From contig CAJNDS010002827.1 of the NCBI GenBank assembly GCA_905221605.1, positions 149,235 to 213,234 of the forward strand: DNA of 64,000 nucleotides. The letters are read 5' to 3'. This DNA comes from Symbiodinium natans (lineage: Eukaryota; Sar; Dinophyceae; Suessiales; Symbiodiniaceae). Shown here one piece after another: positions 39,412-47,527 of the stretch (position 1 is the first letter of the stretch; every line of letters begins with the position of its first letter). The position numbers and the translations under genes are program-made. The notes below the pieces were generated by a model that saw only the letters and a program-made list of their open reading frames with translations, did no database searches and was not told the DNA's origin.

Positions 39412-39921
39412 TCAGGCTCGCTTGAGCTCGAAAATCCTCTTCGCCAGCTCTTCCAAGCGGGAGAAGGGTTGGACTTCAGATGCTCCCACCATCGTCACGA
39501 CCTCAATGCCGTGACCTCGCGATGGCGCATCACCTGGGTTCGAAAAGGAAGGCACTCGTGATACCCACCACATGGATGGATGCTCCTGGTCCAACTGAGA
39601 GAAGATTCGGGCAAGAGAATGCATGGCCCAGCTTCTGCTGGCCCCCTTTATCACGAGGCTGCGGGTGGCGTTGTTGTCCACCCACCACACCACTCTTCGG
39701 GACTCCAGGATGGAACTCAATTCCATCATGGATGCAAGAATCGCGAACATTTCGATTTCGCAAATCAGCTGATCCCCGCCGATCTCTGACTTCCACAGCT
39801 CAAGCACCCTTGACGGGACACGGCCCTCATAGACCCAACCGGTCCCGGAGAAGCAGTCATAAGCAGCAAGTCCAAGCCACCCCTGCCTCCCAGGAGCCAT
39901 CCGTCCAAAGGTGAAGGACAT
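39412..39921 (-). pseudogene. Element A RNase H C-terminal part
   Basis: CEIEMFAILASMMELSSIL (Glu), VVWWVDNNATRSLV (Asp), VPSFSNPGDAPSRG (last Asp), end at LAKRIFELKRA. The first Asp (LWTDGSWEAG) is in the preceding frame, so one indel near 39880 splits the domain. Confidence 0.8.
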
Positions 39922-40948
39922 CGGTTGTCATGAAGCACTTCAAAATGCGCGGGGTCTCGTCCTGCAAAAGGCGGATGGTGTGATGGCAAAAATCTCGGAG
40001 GTCAAGAGGGCTGAAGTGTAAGCCACCCACTATGCGCGAGAGCACATGTGAGGCGTGTTTCAAAGCCCTGCCAGCGTAAAAGCCCGAAGCGTATTGCAAC
40101 AAACCCTGCAGGACCTGGGCAAGCTGCCTGCTAATCTCACCCCTAGAACCAACCTCCCGAAGCTGGGCCACAATGCGCTCGATGCGACCCTGCTTGTTGG
40201 CAAGGCTCACCTCTCCTTGGGCTACCCTGTCCAGGCCCAAGGTCATCCCCAAGACGTCAAAGCTTGGAGCAAAAGCACGACCCTTCACACCCGTCTTGGC
40301 GTGACGCCACCCCAGGCAATCCAAGAAGTCGCTCACAACCGAGTCAGCACTGTCGGCCGTGGCCGCTGGACACAGCAGGGGGTAGTCGTCGAAGTACACC
40401 CCGGAAGGAATCCAGAGCAGTCGATTGATCAAGAACCACAAGCAACGGCTCACCCGGTTAAAGGCATACACTGCTGCGGTGCTGCCAAAAAGCAAGCTAT
40501 TTGACAGGTACAGGGCGTCGCGCCCATCTTCTTGCCGCACTGCTATGACTGCCAGAGGCCGGTGGGCTGGCAGAACTGCAAGCTGTTTATACGCTTTGCT
40601 CAAGTCAAGGCACTTGCCGTGCCACTCCTTCGCCTCGGGGTGCGCCCTGCCCTCGTGGATCTCGCGGGCCACGAACAGGGCCATGGCGGCCAGGTAGTCA
40701 CCGTCTTGCAAACGCAAGTGGATGCTCGATGTGTACCCCGAGTTCAGCTGGGCCTCGAGGCAGTTGTCGATTGGGCGTGCTTTGCCCTCAGCACCCTGGA
40801 AAATGACGAAGCGGCGTATCACCGTCCAGTCCTCTGTCTCGAGTCGGGATGAAACTTCATCCCTGCTGTCAAAATGGCCCCTCAAGGAAACCGAGCGACA
40901 CCTCCTCTTGAGATGCCTCCGCCAAGACTCTTGCCTCCTCAGCATCAA
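39857..40948 (-). pseudogene. Element A reverse transcriptase (DIRS type)
   Basis: VIRRFVIFQGAEGKARPIDN, CLDLSKAYKQLAVLP, YLSNSLLFGSTAAVYAFNRV, GVYFDDYPLLCPA (catalytic YFDD), LGWRHAKTG, then FMTTDVLHLWTDGSWEAG beginning RNase H. Convincing coding starts at DSRDEV, right behind the methyltransferase-like frame's stop (40869-40871); the upstream codons are shadow. The counterpart in B (LSGPIEVDQLPPDAIVSRRF) is continuous, showing where the frames should join. Confidence 0.8.
40868..40874 (-). promoter_or_regulatory. Candidate +1 frameshift site TTT-TGA-C in element A
   Basis: The upstream frame ends LEGPF-stop and the RT frame resumes DSRDEV after skipping one T. Alignment with the unbroken B sequence places the switch within a few codons of this stop. 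It resembles the prfB (RF2) +1 site CTT-TGA-C. Alternative: a one-base insertion in this dead copy. Confidence 0.45.
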
Positions 40949-42746
40949 TCGGCTCGGACTTGCTCAAAAGCGCCTCCCGTCTGACCTGTGCAGTCTGGAA
41001 GAGTTCGGCTTCAGTCAAGGCCGCGGGCACAAGCTTGTAGTCGAAGCACGGAGGGCACTCTGATACCCCCACCAAAGGCACCCCCTCCTTAAGGAATTTG
41101 ATGGCTCCCATGTCGTCATATCCCTCCGACTGCAACAAAGCCTCAAGGGCAAGGATGGCCTTGCCCTCCATGACCTTGGCCACCGAGCGTGGCATTGATT
41201 TGTGAAGCGCCCTCTCCTCAGCTCGGAATCTGTCCACCTCTCGTCTCACCCTGGCCAGAGCAAGCCGACGCTTCAACTCCACCAGCTTCGGGTCCTTGGT
41301 GAGGTTCTCCCTCAAGGCTGCGAGCGTCACAGCCTCCAAAGGATTGGCAGAATCCATTGGGCGCGGCACCTTCTTCGCCTCATCCACAAACTCAGAAGGA
41401 CTCCTAAGAACCCCCACTTGAACCCAATCCTCACAACCATCCTGCAAAGGCGAGCCACTAGGAGTTCCAGGCTCAAGCGACGAAAAGGCTGAGGTCTCCG
41501 GGATGCTCCCTCCCTGAACAGCGCCTGACAAAATCGGGGCTCCAGGGATGGTCCCTCCCTGAAGGGTGCTAGTGGAACCGGGGGCTTCAGGGATGGTCCC
41601 TCCCTGAAGGGTGCTAGGGGAACCCGGGGGCTCAGGAGCCTCAGAGATGGTCCCTCCCTGAACGGTGCCAGGGGAGAGCGGGGCTCCAGGGATGGTCCCT
41701 CCCTGACGGATGCCTAGGTCCTGCTGCGCCAGAACACCCCCTATCGAACTGCGCAGAAGCTTCAGGTGAGGCAAAGGGGCAAAAGACTGCCGAGGCATCC
41801 ACGTGACCTGGCAGAACTCTGACACGAGAGGAGCATGTCTGCGGTGCTGTCTGCCGGCGAACTGCAAAGCTTGACTCCGCGCGGTGGGTTGGGGGATCAA
41901 CGAAAAACCCGCCGCTAGCGCCCGCTGGGCCACGCAGAGAGAATACCTCTGTGCAAGGATACAAGGATACGCGGCCTCATCCTTGGTTGCAAAACGCACA
42001 CTCCCGCAGTCGACGATCCTGCCCCACGGCTTGTGAAGGTGATTTCCCGGGCAGGATGCCCGGAGCGACTCAAAGCACTTGGGGGAGCACAGCAGCTTGG
42101 TTCCTTTGGGCCTGGAGCCCCCATGGCAGCATTGATCAAAGCACACCTCAGAAAGACGGGGCAGGAGGCGATGACGGGGCTCAGACGGCTCGAACGCCGC
42201 AAGAATCTCCCACAAGAAACTATTGCGCGGGTTCTCAATGCAAACTATGATGCGATTGTCCAGACAATATCTGAGCACTCTATAGCCGAAAGCATAGAGC
42301 CGATTGGCAGTGTCAACTCGACAAGAGTCCACAGAGCCAGGCTGTAAGCTGGGCAGCCCCAGCGGGAATTCGCGGCTGCGCAGGGGAGACGGCCCCTTCT
42401 CTCCATTTGGCAAAGGTCTGCCTCGCGCCTTGCTGCTTGTCCCACACGGCAAACCAAGATGCACGAGGAACGGAGGATGTTTCTTCATCAGATCCCAGAA
42501 AAGGCTCTGCCCTACTTCAGAGGACAGGTCAAGTTGAGCTACAGGCACACAGGAGTCACAATGGTGATGGTCAAAGCTATGCACGTGAAAGCCTGCCTGG
42601 CGCAAGGCACGGGACAACGAACCCTTCCCAGCAAACAACTCAAAGGCGCAGGGAGGCCTAGAAAGTGTTTGTGATGTCTCAAGCGGGATGGGAAGCTCCG
42701 GTGGCAGCAGGAATCCTAAGGCCCGCGCCCTAGCCAGCTCGTCCAA
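40869..42746 (-). CDS. Element A DNA-methyltransferase-like domain plus pre-RT region
   Basis: Residues about 30-300 form a SAM-dependent methyltransferase-like domain: FELFAGKGSLSRALRQAGF (motif I, FxGxG), HLGLPCGTSSKARG (Pro-Cys, as in cytosine-C5 motif IV), VCIENPRNSFLW (Glu-Asn, as in motif VI), CHGGSRPKGTKLL. The counterpart in B has FSGMS, APPCGTASRAR, VENPRQSLYW. The Pro-Cys and Glu-Asn pairs point toward the C5 family, but spacing and the ENP form are unusual, so the base modified is open. After this come five QGGTIPxAP repeats and a helical region homologous to the start of the RT frame in B. Followed by RT in +1. Confidence 0.7.
   Translation of the reverse strand: MDELARARALGFLLPPELPIPLETSQTLSRPPCAFELFAGKGSLSRALRQAGFHVHSFDHHHCDSCVPVAQLDLSSEVGQSLFWDLMKKHPPFLVHLGLPCGTSSKARGRPLPNGEKGPSPLRSREFPLGLPSLQPGSVDSCRVDTANRLYAFGYRVLRYCLDNRIIVCIENPRNSFLWEILAAFEPSEPRHRLLPRLSEVCFDQCCHGGSRPKGTKLLCSPKCFESLRASCPGNHLHKPWGRIVDCGSVRFATKDEAAYPCILAQRYSLCVAQRALAAGFSLIPQPTARSQALQFAGRQHRRHAPLVSEFCQVTWMPRQSFAPLPHLKLLRSSIGGVLAQQDLGIRQGGTIPGAPLSPGTVQGGTISEAPEPPGSPSTLQGGTIPEAPGSTSTLQGGTIPGAPILSGAVQGGSIPETSAFSSLEPGTPSGSPLQDGCEDWVQVGVLRSPSEFVDEAKKVPRPMDSANPLEAVTLAALRENLTKDPKLVELKRRLALARVRREVDRFRAEERALHKSMPRSVAKVMEGKAILALEALLQSEGYDDMGAIKFLKEGVPLVGVSECPPCFDYKLVPAALTEAELFQTAQVRREALLSKSEPIDAEEARVLAEASQEEVSLGFLEGPF
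41497..41720 (-). repeat. Short in-frame QGGTIPxAP repeats
   Basis: Five copies of a roughly 45-bp unit (GGGATGGTCCCTCCCTGAA on the plus strand) coding QGGTIPGAP-type peptide between methyltransferase-like domain and RT. Absent from element B at this place. Confidence 0.85.
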
Positions 42747-43277
42747 GGCTCAGTCTGATGGTAGTTTGACCATGCATCAAAAACTAACGGCTCGGAAGTA
42801 AGCTCATGCACGCTGCCACTCAACTCAAGCTGACCAGAAACCCGCACGTCGTCACCTGGTCCCTCTATCCACAATCCGCCGCCCTTGAAGTCTGTGACTC
42901 GGAACAAGGCATTGGGCCAAGGTGCGTTGCGCCCATCCTTATGAAGAGGGGTCGCACTGTTCGAAAAAGAAGCCACAAGTGGAGAACACATGACCGGGAA
43001 GACGCTCCTGGACGAAGCGGGTCATAATTCGGCTTGCAAGCGGAAAATTGTGACACTCCTTGCGCAACCCCCGAAAACCTCCCTGGGCATAGCAACCAGT
43101 CACGAAAGCACTACGAACTTCACGCGAACCTCCTCGCACCTCATCCTTCGGAAGCAAACCAAAGAGCGACTGAAGGTCGGACTCCGAGATCTGTGCAGCA
43201 CTCTTCAAACGCGTTTGTGCCCAAACCTCAGGATCCACTAAGGACAGATCCCCAGTTTCCAGTGCGCCACAATTCAC
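42716..43277 (-). pseudogene. Element A 2OG-dioxygenase-like domain, frame-shifted
   Basis: 43277-42939 has FVTGCYAQGGFRGLRKEC and FVQERLPGHVFSTCG; 42991-42716 has TPLHKDGRNAPWPNALFRV (HxD), DFKGGGLWIEGPGDD, YHQTEPW (downstream His). These follow element B's FTGMFRRGGVLGL, EPHRDAHN, GGVWCEG, HWHMTEPW. Two frame changes, near 42960 and near 42740, the second with loss of the Arg-bearing strand, kill this copy. In B the same domain is intact in one frame. Confidence 0.6.
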
Positions 43278-43316
43278 CCCTCCAGAGTCCGGCGCATCCT
43301 CTGGGGGGCCCCGTCA
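43277..43316 (-). promoter_or_regulatory. Candidate stop-readthrough site after Gag in element A
   Basis: The Gag stop is TGA-CGG (43314-43316). The next ORF is in the same frame and open. Five nt after the stop is a strong stem: CCCCCCAGAG (43299-43308) with CTCTGG-A-GGGG (43277-43287), one bulged A, 11-nt loop. TGA-CGG plus a 3' stem-loop is a known readthrough signal class in plant viruses and alphaviruses. Element B instead has a +1 relation at this junction, so function is unproven. Confidence 0.45.
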
Positions 43317-44495
43317 AGAACCCCCTTTAGGGCAATTAGCAAAAGGGTGACTTCCAAAGCAGCCCTTACGCCAACACTTGTGGAAACCTTTGAGGCACCT
43401 GCCATTCTTGCACTTGTTCTTGCACCCATGCGTGTTGTATGCAAAGCACAGCGGACGGTTGGCATCGTCCTTCGTTACACACCCCTCGGGAAGATCAAGC
43501 GTCTTGCCAGCGCCTTTCCCCTTTTTCTCCTTGCCAGCGCCCTTTCCTCCCTTGTCCCCTGGCTTGCCCCCATGCAGGAACTGGTGTGGCGGAGGATTCG
43601 GCAAGGGGGCCAAGTATTGCATGATCTCAGGACTACGTGAAAGGCGGGTGATCTCGGCATCAAGAACTGGATCTGTGCCCGCAGGTGCTGTCAACCTGCC
43701 CATCAAGTTATTACTTGCAAGAATGAACAGCTGCTTGTCGGCCTCGATGATCTGTGACAACTGAACTCCTGCAAATCCCTTTGGCTGAACCCGCTGCAAA
43801 ACTGAGAACAGGAACTGAACATGCTCCTCCAGCACACGAAAAGAAGCGAGATTAGCCATGTCGAAAGCCAGCGACCTTCTGCTCCAAGCTTGCCGAAGGC
43901 GCATCTCTGAAGCCACGTCGCACGCGAGCTCATGTGGCTTCATAGTCACCTTCAAGCTATGATCAGCTGCAAGATTGACGCTACTGTCGCGCTTGAGGCA
44001 CTGGGCTTCCTGAGCTCGGCTGATCCACTTGCTAGGAGGATGATATTGCAAAACGCCTGACTCCAGCATCTCAACACAAAGGTCCACGCATGAGTTCGCC
44101 GGCCGGGTCTCAGGAGTGAAGACCAAGCCGCCCAGAGTCCTCTCCTGGCGAGCCTGCCTGTCCATGCGCTCGGCAGCTGCTAACTTCTTCGGATGTCCTT
44201 CCACCCCGGGCTCGATCCGTGACTTGACCTCCTCAATGGCCATGCTGACGCCATCGAAGAGAAGGCGGCGCAGGCTCGCCTTCTGGTAGCCGGTGGGACT
44301 GATGCCAAGACCGTTGATCCACGCGTCCACAGCCTCATCAGTCAAGGTGGTAGGCGTCGCCGACACAGCGAAAGCCAAGCGCCCGAACGTGGTGTAACCA
44401 TTGTCCACTAGGCCCTGGATGGTCTCTTCGGTGAGGCCAATCTTCGTAGCTCTATCCAAGAAAGCCGCCTCTGAATCCAGGTTCGCTGAAGCCAT
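43314..44495 (-). CDS. Element A Gag-like protein with Cys/His knuckle
   Basis: 393 codons from ATG. The N-terminus MASANLDSEAAFLDRATKIG lines up with element B's MSSLIESEAHFLQRAREI. The middle is mostly helical and unremarkable. A Gly/Lys linker (GKGAGKEKKGKGAGK) precedes the C-terminal Cys/His cluster: LCFAYNTHGCKNKCKNGRC then FHKCWRKGCFGSHPFANC, like the CCCH/CCHC knuckles that bind retroelement RNA. About 73 nt upstream of the ATG is GTTCTTTTCAG (minus strand), a plausible trans-splice acceptor. Confidence 0.75.
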   Translation of the reverse strand: MASANLDSEAAFLDRATKIGLTEETIQGLVDNGYTTFGRLAFAVSATPTTLTDEAVDAWINGLGISPTGYQKASLRRLLFDGVSMAIEEVKSRIEPGVEGHPKKLAAAERMDRQARQERTLGGLVFTPETRPANSCVDLCVEMLESGVLQYHPPSKWISRAQEAQCLKRDSSVNLAADHSLKVTMKPHELACDVASEMRLRQAWSRRSLAFDMANLASFRVLEEHVQFLFSVLQRVQPKGFAGVQLSQIIEADKQLFILASNNLMGRLTAPAGTDPVLDAEITRLSRSPEIMQYLAPLPNPPPHQFLHGGKPGDKGGKGAGKEKKGKGAGKTLDLPEGCVTKDDANRPLCFAYNTHGCKNKCKNGRCLKGFHKCWRKGCFGSHPFANCPKGGS

Positions 44496-44878
44496 GATTC
44501 ACACCGTGCGGCGTAGGCACTCAAAGGCTGATCGAATGATCCCTTCGAACTACAATATAATCTGAAAAGAACTCGCCAAAATTTGAAATCTCGGCATGAA
44601 GTCACAGATGAACTGACACCATGCGTGCACGTGTATCCTTAGAAAGCTCTTCCTCGCTGGAGCCTCTCATCTGCCATTGACATGAAAGTCCACTGGATGC
44701 TCAACTGCCATGTCTTTGCAGCAACGCGCCCCCTCTATCGAGTGCCATCTCCCAGGCACTCAGGGTCGCGATCCTCTCGCACATCAGCACCCAGAAGAAC
44801 ACCTCGCTCACAGGGCCGCTCCCAGGCCCCTGAGGTTGTAAACTCCTCTTTTGACTTTCACAGCAGTGATGTCTCTCT
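44496..44878 (-). other. Spacer between recombinase and Gag in element A
   Basis: 383 nt without coding. B has a spacer of similar length at the same place (50296-50728). With a pyrimidine-rich AG shortly before Gag in both, these spacers may allow separate trans-spliced Gag mRNAs; this is inference. Confidence 0.5.
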
Positions 44879-46993
44879 CTACTCGCCCATGGCGCGCGAA
44901 CACTGCAAGCAGACGTCGGGATCCTCAGCTCCCACGCCCTCATATGAAGAGTATCTCTCGGTGCAAAGCCTCCCGCACAAGAAGACGCCATCCTCCCTCA
45001 AGCAGTGCGCTATGCCCGAAGTCATATGGATTCTACACTTGGCCAGGTCGACGTTCGCAAAAGGAGCCCTCACCAGCTTCGGACCTGGGACGTCGAAAGG
45101 TTCAGGTTCCTCTGGCTCCGAGGCGGAACCATCAGAGTCAGCCTCCAGCTCCACCGGTGGCTCCAAGCCCGAAACTTGCCGCCGTCCTCCCTCAGTACTA
45201 GCCGACTGCACTCCCTTCTCCAAAGCATCCGCCACCTGCATGACACGTGATGCTGGATCCAGATCTGGGTCGAAAGCCCCGCCTCGAATGGTTCGGTAGA
45301 GCGCGAGAACCTTTCCAGCCAAACTCGTGTATGCTTCCCGACTGTAGGTCACCATGCTCTTCACCTTCGGGAGGACGTGGTGGCCCAGAAGCAAGCGTTC
45401 ATCATCGGTCAGCTTTATGATAGTCGATCGCCCTGCCCACGTCAACAAAGTGGTCTTCAAGGAATGCGTGCCGATGCGCTGGTTCTCTACCCCAGTGTCT
45501 GCCAGCCAGTCCTGAATCCAAGCTGTCGCTTCCGCGGAACCCATTTCGGTCGAACCCCAGGTGTCCAGCCTCAATGACCATGTAGGCAGAGCAAAACCAT
45601 CAGCGCCCTCACCAAATGTGAGGCCGCAACTCGCCCTCGCATCTAGCCAAAGTTTTCCCCATCCACACTCTGTCAAGCCTTGCGCAAGAGCTGCATACGG
45701 CGTGAATCGGGTTTTGGCCTCCTTGCTGTGCGAAGTCTTACTTCCCAGTGCTTCGGCGAAAATCAGCTGGCTTTCTCCGTCTCCCAGAAGATGCACAGCC
45801 TTCAATCGCTGTGAGTCCTTCCATCGGCACACCGCATGCAGGCAGAAAAGAACATGACCCAAAACGCAGCGCTCCACCTCTCCAGCTCTCACCATGATGT
45901 GCTCCAGAGTCATGGCCTGTTTGCACTTCAGTGAATCCCTCTGAACCAGGGGCTGCTTTCCCAAGAAGGACGAATGAGCCAGACCCTTGCACCTCGCAGA
46001 AATGACAACCTTGAGATCCATGCACCGGAAATGTACCACGGCATGCATGAAGTGCAGAGCCTCCAAAACATGTGAAGGAGCTGACGCACCGCAGCCACTG
46101 TCCCGCATGGCCGACAGCGCCGAATACAAATCGGACTCTTCCATCCTCCATGGAGATCCAACGCCTTGCTTAAAGAGCTGGACCACCAGACGGTGCAACG
46201 ACCCTGCTCTCTTGGTGAGGGTGCCCGCCGCCTTCTGTGCGAAGGCATCGCAAAAACTAGCTGCCGCCAGATCTTCGTCTTCTAGCTCACCGGTTTTCAG
46301 CATCAAGTGTCTCCCTAGGTTCGTAGCCATAGGGTCCAAGAGCACCATGACCTTGAGCTTCTTTAGGGCATGGTTCCTCTCATCTTCGTCACTACGCACG
46401 ATGCGGATTCTCTGCAGCCTTCGTTGCACAGTCCAAGGAATCTCTTGAAAATCATCACTGCCAAGCTCGACATCAGGATCCGGAGGGTTAACTGTCTCTC
46501 GAATCCCCACGCTGGGGGTCATGGCAAGCCAGCTGGTCAAAGATGCCGTGAACGGGTCGCCTCCAAACACAGGGTGGTCCTGCCAGGCCTGTTTGGGACC
46601 CTCCACCCTCAACTTCTTGAAAGACATCTCCGCAGCCAGTTTAACAAAGGCCTCGTCACTGAGCCGAGCCCGCGTCTTCGAAGAGCTGGCCGGTTCTGCT
46701 ACTTCAGCAGCGCACACAGAAGGCTCTCCCAGATGTTCAAAGGATAAGGGCTTCTCCGGAAAAACACCCACCTCATGGACTGGTGACGAAGGTCTGTCCT
46801 CCCGAACTGCGTTGTACCAATCAGCTTCATCTACCAAAGATGGCTCATAATCAAACAACTCCTCTTCACGGGCAAACTCACCAAAAGGCTTCGGATCCCA
46901 AACACCCCCTGAAATTGAAGGCTCCGAAGGCTGAACCACGTCCCAAGAAGGAGCTGAACCTGCAGGGGAGGATGAAGATTGTGTCTCTTCCAT
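44879..46993 (-). CDS. Element A tyrosine recombinase
   Basis: Integrates the circular or linear cDNA. The first ATG overlaps the ORF0 stop by one base (TGATG). An acidic N-terminus (about 110 residues) precedes the SAM-like core-binding region. Catalytic pattern: CRWKDSQRL (first Arg, near 390), GTHSLKTTLL (His-x-x-Lys in place of HxxR, near 510), LLGHH (second His), TYSREAY (Tyr). The last 50 residues form a Cys/His tail: HMTSGIAH, FLCGR, CLQC, similar to the tail in B and echoed in Copia C0. Single intact frame of 704 codons. Confidence 0.85.
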   Translation of the reverse strand: MEETQSSSSPAGSAPSWDVVQPSEPSISGGVWDPKPFGEFAREEELFDYEPSLVDEADWYNAVREDRPSSPVHEVGVFPEKPLSFEHLGEPSVCAAEVAEPASSSKTRARLSDEAFVKLAAEMSFKKLRVEGPKQAWQDHPVFGGDPFTASLTSWLAMTPSVGIRETVNPPDPDVELGSDDFQEIPWTVQRRLQRIRIVRSDEDERNHALKKLKVMVLLDPMATNLGRHLMLKTGELEDEDLAAASFCDAFAQKAAGTLTKRAGSLHRLVVQLFKQGVGSPWRMEESDLYSALSAMRDSGCGASAPSHVLEALHFMHAVVHFRCMDLKVVISARCKGLAHSSFLGKQPLVQRDSLKCKQAMTLEHIMVRAGEVERCVLGHVLFCLHAVCRWKDSQRLKAVHLLGDGESQLIFAEALGSKTSHSKEAKTRFTPYAALAQGLTECGWGKLWLDARASCGLTFGEGADGFALPTWSLRLDTWGSTEMGSAEATAWIQDWLADTGVENQRIGTHSLKTTLLTWAGRSTIIKLTDDERLLLGHHVLPKVKSMVTYSREAYTSLAGKVLALYRTIRGGAFDPDLDPASRVMQVADALEKGVQSASTEGGRRQVSGLEPPVELEADSDGSASEPEEPEPFDVPGPKLVRAPFANVDLAKCRIHMTSGIAHCLREDGVFLCGRLCTERYSSYEGVGAEDPDVCLQCSRAMGE

Positions 46994-47316
46994 CACGAAG
47001 ACAGAGGAAGGAGCTCACGAAGGCGATTCTGGGCTCCACGATCACAAGCAGAAAAGCAATACCAATCCCGCTCTCGAAGAAAGATCAGCACCCTCGAGCC
47101 CTCTGCCAAACTGACCAGCACACCCTGCAGTGTAGCAGTCAAGACGTACGTGAAGATGGACGGCGGGCTCTGCAAGCGCCTGAGCAGCAGACCAAGATGG
47201 AAAGAACGAGGTCGGAGCACGACCGGCACCAGGGCAGGGAACCGAGGCACAGCCTCCCAGTCCCAGCTCAGGCTTGATGCACTCGAATCTTCAGAGGACC
47301 AAGCGCTCGCGTCCAT
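46993..47316 (-). CDS. Small conserved ORF0 of element A
   Basis: 107 codons from ATG, first ORF of the element, 45 nt behind the spliced-leader junction. It corresponds over its length to ORF0 of element B: MDxSA start, Ser-rich lead, then PPSIFTYVLTATLQGVLVS / PPDIFSYIVEPSFRGLLIS, EGSRVLIFL / EGARFLLCL, RDWYCFSA / SDWNRFGA, LRELLPL / YRQLLPL. Conservation across strongly diverged elements argues for a real protein. Family unknown. The stop overlaps the recombinase ATG. Confidence 0.65.
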   Translation of the reverse strand: MDASAWSSEDSSASSLSWDWEAVPRFPALVPVVLRPRSFHLGLLLRRLQSPPSIFTYVLTATLQGVLVSLAEGSRVLIFLRERDWYCFSACDRGAQNRLRELLPLSS

Positions 47317-47319
47317 CAA

Positions 47320-47361
47320 CAAGAAAATTTTCCTTCCCCTGGCTCAAAGAAAGGTTTGAGA
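47320..47361 (-). repeat. Remnant of element A terminal repeat A1
   Basis: 42 bp (44 counting the AG shared with the leader) identical to 38774-38817. The rest of A1 is absent because the copy starts at the trans-splice junction. Confidence 0.85.
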
Positions 47362-47379
47362 CTTGAGCCAAAATGGCTA
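47362..47379 (-). other. Relic dinoflagellate spliced leader at the 5' end of element A
   Basis: On the minus strand TAGCCATTTTGGCTCAAG, an 18-nt perfect match to the 3' part of the 22-nt DinoSL (only the first four nt are missing). It is joined to the element at the position of an AG in the internal copy A2. This is the mark of a reverse-transcribed, trans-spliced mRNA. Confidence 0.93.
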
Positions 47380-47527
47380 AGACCGCCACTGGTGGTAGGG
47401 GCCACGAGTCCTTAAGGCGGGCACGCAGGGGGACAGGACACGAAACACATGGAGGGATTCGTACTCGCAAAATGCGAGCATGTTCGGGCACACGGGGCCC
47501 CGTCACCGAGGCCTTCGGCTGACTACC
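47380..47527 (-). repeat. 148-bp duplication flanking element A, right copy
   Basis: Direct copy of 38334-38481, one mismatch. It starts exactly where the spliced-leader relic ends. It codes element B sequence (KASVTGPRVPEHARILRVR) in the RT frame. Confidence 0.9.

Larger units (their letters stand above)
38482..47379 (-). mobile_element. YR retrotransposon A with a spliced-leader 5' end
   Basis: 8.9 kb, inserted in element B. Order as in B: ORF0, YR, Gag, dioxygenase-like, methyltransferase-like, RT, RNase H. The 3' end has B1 (39126-39402), A2 (about 38774-39125) and B2 (38481-38757). At the 5' end only 42-44 bp of A1 remain, and they are preceded by 18 nt of the dinoflagellate spliced leader instead of the rest of A1. 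It is flanked by a 148-bp duplication. The coding frames carry several indels, so this copy is dead. A and B proteins are clearly diverged, so they are different families. Confidence 0.85.
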
